12,919 bases of DNA, taken from positions 1 to 12,919 of the forward strand of contig JBBRLA010000190.1 of NCBI GenBank assembly GCA_038231615.1. The letters run 5' to 3'. Within the stretch, counting starts at the first letter, position 1. Every line of letters begins with the position of its first letter. The position numbers and the translations under genes were made by a program. The stretch is from JBBRLA01 sp038231615 (GTDB lineage: Bacteria > Myxococcota_A > Polyangia > Palsa-1104 > JAEUJZ01). The notes below the pieces were generated by a model, which was not told where the DNA came from, did no database searches, and was given only the letters and a program-made list of their open reading frames with translations. This document shows, one piece after another, positions 8,821-12,919 of the stretch.

Positions 8821-9243
8821 TTATGGCAGGAGGTCCTTGATCAGCGTCATGGCATTTCCCTGGCTGGAGTGCTCATACCGGCTTTCCGTCATCAAGCAAC
8901 GGATGAGTTGCAGGCCCCGCCCACCCTCCTTCATGTTTTTGCCCATCTCCAAAAGGCTCGTCTCCCAGCGCTCCGCCGGGATGGGCGTGCCCTGATCGCG
9001 AATGTGCAGTTCCAGGCAGGTAGGCCGGGCGACGAAGTCCACCGTGATCGGGTGGCCGGGCTGCTGTCCGTAGCCATGCATGATGATGTTGATGACCGCC
9101 TCCTCGACGCAGAGGTCGGTCTGGCCGCCGATCTCCTCGGACATGCCCAGATGGTGGCAGATCCCCGCTATCGCCACCCCGAGGATCGAGACGTTCTCAA
9201 TCCGGCTGTCGATGGTAAATGAAATGGTTCGGATGCCGTCCAT
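8821..9243 (-). CDS. RsbW-like anti-sigma factor / serine-protein kinase (HATPase)
   Basis: 140 residues, a normal length for a single-domain GHKL ATPase of the RsbW/SpoIIAB type. Such proteins bind a sigma factor or another target and phosphorylate a STAS antagonist. The ATP-site boxes are intact: N-box EEAVINIIMHGYG (Glu48, Asn52, His56), G1 box DQGTPIP (Asp83, Gly85) and G2 box EGGRGLQLI (106-114). ATG 9243 is chosen because GGAG lies five bases upstream; the frame stays open further upstream, but that part reads back through the end of the preceding gene and does not resemble the family. It starts 23 bases after the DUF4301 gene and stops 12 bases before the receiver-phosphatase gene. The pair therefore forms the kinase/phosphatase core of a partner switch. 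The controlled factor is not identifiable. Confidence 0.92.
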   Translation of the reverse strand: MDGIRTISFTIDSRIENVSILGVAIAGICHHLGMSEEIGGQTDLCVEEAVINIIMHGYGQQPGHPITVDFVARPTCLELHIRDQGTPIPAERWETSLLEMGKNMKEGGRGLQLIRCLMTESRYEHSSQGNAMTLIKDLLP

Positions 9244-9266
9244 CTGGTCTCCGCGGGTCAAGCCGT

Positions 9267-10772
9267 CTACTCGGGCTGGTGCGCCGGGCGAAGTAGATCG
9301 AAGACAGTCTTGACCGGGTTGAAGGTTTCGTGCGGGACTTCCACAAAGGCCGTGTTCCATCCCGCCATGGCGCCGTTCCACAGGCCGGGCCGTTCCAGCG
9401 CCTTCAAAGGGTGGCCGTCCCGGGACTTGTGGGAGATGAGGATGGCGCGCGGATCGATGAAATGAAGCAGGTCGAAGGGCGTGCCGCGAAAGTCGCGCAC
9501 GCTGGTCACCAGGTCGACCGGGTTGAAGTGGGTCGAGGACCGCCAGATGGCCTGCTGGTCCTGTGCCTGGGGATCGACCTGGGCCGCTTCGACGATCTGC
9601 TGGGAGATGTGCCCCTCTGTGCCCTTTACAAAGAAGGGCCCCCCCCCTGGCTCGCCCTGGTTCCTTACCATCCCGCAGACGCGCAGGGGCCGGAAGAGCC
9701 GCTGCCGCAAGAACGCCTGTTTCTCGGAACGCGAGGCGTTCTTTACCTGCGCCGTCGGCGTGCAGAGATCGCTGGCCAGGAAACCCAGCGCATCGTCGAG
9801 GAGCGCGGCGTCGGCTTCATCGAGCCGCGCGGCATAGGAGAAGCACCGTTGCTCCAGCCGGATCAGGTGGCCCACCAGCACTTGCTTCCACCGCATGCCG
9901 AACGGGCACCCCTCCTGCCGCTTCAGGTTGTCGATGTTCTTGATGACCACGATGTCTCCGCGCAGGTCGTTCAGGTTCTCGATCAGCGCGCCGTGCCCCG
10001 CTGGCCGCAAGACCAACGTACCGTCGCAGCCATCGCGAAAGGGCCGATTCTCGGAGTCCACTGCGAGGGTGTCGGTCGAGCCCTTCTGAACGGAGACCGA
10101 GATCTCGAAGCGGACCTTTAGCGGACTCTCCAGCCGGGCGCACAGGTCCGTCAAGAGGGCCACGATGTCATCCCGATGCTCCGGCGAGATCGTGAAGTGG
10201 ACCCGGCAGATCCCATGGGCGTCCGAAAGCAGCCCGGGCGACTCCCGGACATGCTCCTCCAGCGCGGAGCGGGCGCCCTCGGAGTATCTGTGGAAGAGGA
10301 CCAGGGCCTTGGGCGCTCTTTTGTAGTTCAGACCCTGCGGATCGAGGACCGCCGAGAGCACCGCATCGGCATCGCCATGAGCGTGGGCCGGAAGCAGTGC
10401 AGAAAGCGCCTCGTGAAAGGCGAACCGGGGCAGGTTCTCCAGGAAGCGCTGGACGTCCTTCTTTGGGCCCGCGGCGGCCGGATGGTTCCTGTACGCCAAA
10501 AGGCACTGGAACATCCGGGTGGCGCTGCCGGAGGCGGGGACGAACTTGGTGATGCGTCCAGCCCGCGCGGCCTCCTCCCACAGCCCGACCAGGGGCCCGA
10601 CTTCGGCGTCTTCTACCTTTTTGATGCCGTCTCCAGCTACGCAGGGCCGCTCAAGGCGGATGAAGGGGGGCGGATCGCGAAAGAGATGGATCTGCCGGTA
10701 ACCCTCTTCCGGGGTAAGGCCGTGCCGCAAGAGCTGAGCCTGGTCGGCGGAGGTGAGCAGGTCGTGGTTCAT
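9267..10772 (-). CDS. DUF4301 protein, nucleotidyltransferase-like
   Basis: 501 residues. Recognised as DUF4301 from several blocks: KFVPASGSATRMF (76-88), a GxxTRM-type loop like those of sugar-nucleotide pyrophosphorylases; ENLNDLRGDIVVIKNID in the middle; VCGMVRNQGEPGGGPF; STHFNPVDLV; and the C-terminal FNPVKTVFDLLRP. No signal peptide or membrane span is seen, so it is probably cytoplasmic. By fold analogy it may activate a sugar phosphate with a nucleotide, but no substrate is established and the residue evidence is indirect. The start ATG 10772 is well supported by AAGGA six bases upstream. It lies 30 bases after the barrel gene and 23 before the anti-sigma gene. From memory this family is best represented in Bacteroidota, so its presence here may reflect transfer. 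A run of nine G falls in the EPGGGPF codons. Confidence 0.82.
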   Translation of the reverse strand: MNHDLLTSADQAQLLRHGLTPEEGYRQIHLFRDPPPFIRLERPCVAGDGIKKVEDAEVGPLVGLWEEAARAGRITKFVPASGSATRMFQCLLAYRNHPAAAGPKKDVQRFLENLPRFAFHEALSALLPAHAHGDADAVLSAVLDPQGLNYKRAPKALVLFHRYSEGARSALEEHVRESPGLLSDAHGICRVHFTISPEHRDDIVALLTDLCARLESPLKVRFEISVSVQKGSTDTLAVDSENRPFRDGCDGTLVLRPAGHGALIENLNDLRGDIVVIKNIDNLKRQEGCPFGMRWKQVLVGHLIRLEQRCFSYAARLDEADAALLDDALGFLASDLCTPTAQVKNASRSEKQAFLRQRLFRPLRVCGMVRNQGEPGGGPFFVKGTEGHISQQIVEAAQVDPQAQDQQAIWRSSTHFNPVDLVTSVRDFRGTPFDLLHFIDPRAILISHKSRDGHPLKALERPGLWNGAMAGWNTAFVEVPHETFNPVKTVFDLLRPAHQPE

Positions 10773-10802
10773 GACGATTCCTTGGGTTGAAATGAAGGCC
10801 CC

Positions 10803-12314
10803 CTAGAAGGCCCAGCTCCAGCTAAACATGATCGAGCCGTTTTTTATGAAGTTTGGATTGATGGTGGTGTTGGGACCGAAGTTGGAGTAGCTCAAGTTCC
10901 ATTTGAAGGCGCGCGAGTCCGCGCGACCGAACCCATACACCCAGCCGAACGAGGATGTGCTGAGGGTATGATGCGCGCCGATCATGAAGAACCAGTTGTC
11001 CAGCGGCGTCCAGACCCAGGTCGTCCCAAAGATGGGGCTGCCGGTAAAGAGGATGTCGAGAAAAACCACGCCCGAAAGATGCAGACCGGTGACGTCGAGC
11101 AGGGTGAACTTGTAGCTGATGTCGATGACGGAGTCCGACAGATCCAGGATCTGTTTCGGGGCAATGGGGCCCCAGTTGTTGAGCTGGACGGCCCAGGTGT
11201 TCGGGTGCCAGTCGTTGTAGCCCAGCCCAAAAGAGTAGCTGAAGACGTTGTCGATGTACTTGTAGTTGACGCCGACTCGCATGAACCAGTAGGACACGGG
11301 TGTCCACGAGGCCGTCGCCCCCACGGACAGGCCTCCGGTGAGCTGCCAGTTGTGATAGATGTTCCCGCCGAAGCCCAGAGGGCCCCTCGGCGTAATGGCC
11401 ACCGATGGGGCCGTGCCGCTCGACGTGATGGGGATGGTCATGCTGAGCCGCGGCGGCGGCGATGGCGCCTTCACTGGGGGCAGCGGCGGTGGCGGTGGCG
11501 GCGGCGGCGCCTTCACTGGGGGGAGTGGCGGCGGCGGCGGCACTTCGACCGCGGGAGGCGGGGGCGGCGCGGGAACATGGATGGCTTTTGCTGGGCATGT
11601 CGAGTCCCACGAATAAAAATAGGCGGGCGGGGAAGAACCGGGCTCCGCATCGGTGTCGATGGGGCCGGGTCGCATCCCGGGCGTCGGGTCGTAGGGGGTC
11701 TTCCCGCTGATCGGGTCGGGGAAGCAGCGATCCTGGAACTGTGCATGGACGAAGAAGCTGCCGTGGAGCGGCGCGATGGCGGGATTCTTGAGGAGACGGG
11801 GTACGTAGCGGTCTGCCGGATCGACGAGCAGGAAGCCCCACGCGCCCAGACCTGCAAGCGCGCGCGGAAAAGGCTGCGCCGCCGGGGAGCGCACCACCCC
11901 ATCGGGACCGGTCTTCAGATCCCACGGCTGGTTCAGATAATTTACCTGGCAGAAGTCCCACGACAGCACCATCTCTTCGATTTCGGTTCGCAGTTCCGGC
12001 CAGCGCCCCGTGGCGTCGCGCAGCGTGTACAAGAGGATGTCCAGGGTGGCGGCGTGCAGGGTGGCCGGGGTGTCCGCGCCCAGCCCCTCGTCGGGCAGGC
12101 CGAGGACGTGGTGGCGACCGGCGCGGAGCGTTTGCAGCGCCTCGTTGGCAGCGGCGGCGCCTTCGGCGCACCGCAGCCCGGACTCGATCTTCAACAGGGC
12201 CGAGGATGGGCCGTCGCTGGCATCGGCCCTGGAGCGAGCCGGAAAGCTGAACGACAGGCTGAGGAACAGGGCGACCACGACGAGCCCCCATCCCGCGAGA
12301 TGCTTCAATCTCAT
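10803..12314 (-). CDS. four-Cys module, Pro-rich linker and predicted outer-membrane beta-barrel
   Basis: 503 residues, function unknown. A signal peptide (about 1-30, hydrophobic core LVVVALFLSLSFSF, then AxA-like SRA) indicates export. The N-terminal module (about 40-242; Cys49, Cys122, Cys197, Cys240) matches that of the protein encoded at 5429-7609. A proline-rich linker (about 248-289) follows with two PPVKAP repeats. The C-terminal part (about 310-503) is rich in aromatic and Gly residues in alternating patterns, with about ten to twelve possible strands, and ends SWSWAF. A terminal Phe is typical of outer-membrane barrels recognised by the BAM machinery. The barrel contains an internal duplication: residues 332-383 and 430-481 align without gaps. 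ATG 12314 lies nine bases after the preceding stop, so the two genes are co-transcribed. A porin-like or export role is a guess. Confidence 0.8.
   Translation of the reverse strand: MRLKHLAGWGLVVVALFLSLSFSFPARSRADASDGPSSALLKIESGLRCAEGAAAANEALQTLRAGRHHVLGLPDEGLGADTPATLHAATLDILLYTLRDATGRWPELRTEIEEMVLSWDFCQVNYLNQPWDLKTGPDGVVRSPAAQPFPRALAGLGAWGFLLVDPADRYVPRLLKNPAIAPLHGSFFVHAQFQDRCFPDPISGKTPYDPTPGMRPGPIDTDAEPGSSPPAYFYSWDSTCPAKAIHVPAPPPPPAVEVPPPPPLPPVKAPPPPPPPPLPPVKAPSPPPRLSMTIPITSSGTAPSVAITPRGPLGFGGNIYHNWQLTGGLSVGATASWTPVSYWFMRVGVNYKYIDNVFSYSFGLGYNDWHPNTWAVQLNNWGPIAPKQILDLSDSVIDISYKFTLLDVTGLHLSGVVFLDILFTGSPIFGTTWVWTPLDNWFFMIGAHHTLSTSSFGWVYGFGRADSRAFKWNLSYSNFGPNTTINPNFIKNGSIMFSWSWAF
10872..11321 (-). 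repeat. internal protein duplication in the beta-barrel domain
   Basis: Bases 11321-11166 (residues 332-383) and 11027-10872 (residues 430-481) encode two 52-residue units that align end to end with no gap and 16 identical positions by hand count. Shared anchors are G.T..WTP...WF...G, then FG.G..D-type spacing, W, and N.GP. The offset is 98 residues. Similarity fades but continues on both sides, so the unit may be about 90 residues, half of the barrel. The DNA is no longer obviously repetitive, so the duplication is old. Confidence 0.65.
11450..11580 (-). repeat. proline-codon tract with imperfect 42-bp repeat
   Basis: On the plus strand GGCGCCTTCACTGGGGG recurs at 11464 and 11506, a 42-base period, embedded in GGC/GGT triplets. 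On the coding strand it encodes a PPVKAP core followed by a run of prolines, twice. The tract is a flexible, probably extended periplasmic linker between the cysteine module and the barrel. It is a likely site of slippage, so its length may vary between strains and be misassembled. Confidence 0.75.
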
Positions 12315-12323
12315 TCAATCCGA

Positions 12324-12919
12324 TTATCCCTTGTCCTCCCGGCAGCACCCACGCTGGCATTCGGCGATGAACGACCTGTCGAACGGACGAAGGCCCTGCC
12401 TGCAGGATCGGCATCTCTGGTGGAGCGCTCCATACATCTTGTAGAGCAGGGCCTCCAGGATGACGCCGTTGGTGTTCGCGGTGATCGCCATGTTGTAGCC
12501 CAGGCCGTTCTCGTAGATCCCGGAGTACCAACCCTTCTCCGGGTTGTAGGCGCTGCTCACCTTGTCCAGCAGCACGGCGGTGTAGGGGTCCTTCGGGAAA
12601 AGGGTGGCCAGGGAGAAGGCCGCCTTGGTGGATACGCTCTTCAGCTTGCTCGCGTCGATGCCCGTGTCGGTGATCGTATTCCAGGGCGATCCCGCGGCGA
12701 AGATGGTGTTGTACACGAACCAGGGTTCGCGGTCGACGTTGTCCTCGGACACCGCGGTCACCTGGCCGGTCGCCTGCCAATGGCGCTTCTGCACCTCGAA
12801 GATGTTCCGGGCCAGCGGCGTGTTGACGCGGTCCCTGCCGTGCTCCATGAGATCTAGAGCGTACGACTCTGTCACCACGTAGTTGTAAGCCCCGAGCTTG
12901 CGCGGATCGCGGAGATCCA
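12324..12919 (-). CDS. DUF3131 domain protein, C-terminal part (5' end outside window)
   Basis: The last 197 residues of a DUF3131 protein. The reading frame runs off the right edge of the window; the GTG at 12878 is internal, because the codons before it (DLRDPRKLGAYNY) continue the match to the paralog. It is collinear with the end of the protein encoded at 5429-7609: LGAYNYVVTESYALD, TGQVTAVSEDN, TITDTG, KAAFSLA, ITANTN and YKMYGALH all have counterparts there. The tail CRSC followed by several further Cys also parallels the CANC tail. Its stop is nine bases before the barrel gene, so both are in one operon. Export and a four-Cys module cannot be judged because the N-terminus is missing. 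DUF3131 activity is unproven; a carbohydrate-active role is the best guess. Confidence 0.88.
   Translation of the reverse strand, partial: DLRDPRKLGAYNYVVTESYALDLMEHGRDRVNTPLARNIFEVQKRHWQATGQVTAVSEDNVDREPWFVYNTIFAAGSPWNTITDTGIDASKLKSVSTKAAFSLATLFPKDPYTAVLLDKVSSAYNPEKGWYSGIYENGLGYNMAITANTNGVILEALLYKMYGALHQRCRSCRQGLRPFDRSFIAECQRGCCREDKG

Noticed and set aside
7471..9222. A long plus-strand frame opposite the phosphatase and anti-sigma genes.
   Set aside because: It has no recognisable motif or ribosome site and is antisense to two genes with intact catalytic signatures.
10822..12857. Very long open frames of over 600 codons on both strands across the barrel and partial DUF3131 genes.
   Set aside because: They are Arg/Pro/Gly-rich translations overlapping genes with signal peptides, paralogy and conserved motifs. 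Only one frame in each region shows homology within the window.
1..12919. CRISPR array, tRNA, rRNA or insertion sequence.
   Set aside because: No regularly spaced repeats, cloverleaf, rRNA-like stretch or transposase motif was seen on reading either strand.

Overview
The window is GC-rich, densely packed bacterial DNA. A PEGA-domain Ser/Thr kinase, a REC-PP2C phosphatase, an RsbW-type ATPase and several secreted or outer-membrane proteins point to a Gram-negative bacterium, most likely of the Myxococcota/delta-proteobacterial type. That placement comes from gene content, not from a marker gene.

Layout, left to right. Positions 1-32 hold the last codons of a gene entering from the left. After about 250 bases of intergenic DNA comes a membrane-anchored eukaryotic-type Ser/Thr kinase (289-2190, + strand). 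It converges on a GH13 alpha-amylase-family enzyme (2221-3801, - strand), which is transcribed divergently from pyruvate kinase (3889-5388, + strand). Both members of this divergent pair may use one self-complementary -10 element.

The rest of the window (5429-12919) is one run of six minus-strand genes with gaps of 30 bases or fewer, apparently a single operon whose promoter lies outside the window. In transcription order they are: a DUF3131 protein (5' end cut off), a secreted protein with an outer-membrane beta-barrel, a DUF4301 nucleotidyltransferase-like protein, an RsbW-type anti-sigma kinase, a receiver-PP2C phosphatase, and a second DUF3131 protein.

This operon is the interesting part. 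The barrel protein and the second DUF3131 protein share a homologous N-terminal module of about 200 residues with four equivalent cysteines. Three of the cysteines have exactly equal spacing, and in both proteins the module is followed by a proline-rich linker. I do not recognise this module. It is joined to a DUF3131 catalytic-type domain in one protein and to an outer-membrane barrel in the other, as if it were a docking or recognition part. The barrel itself looks like an internal tandem duplication, and the two DUF3131 domains are clear paralogs. Two partner-switching regulators sit in the same operon. My reading, which is inference, is an envelope system that processes or displays a polysaccharide: a possible sugar-nucleotide enzyme (DUF4301), two periplasmic glycan-acting candidates (DUF3131), a cell-surface barrel, and a built-in phosphorylation switch.
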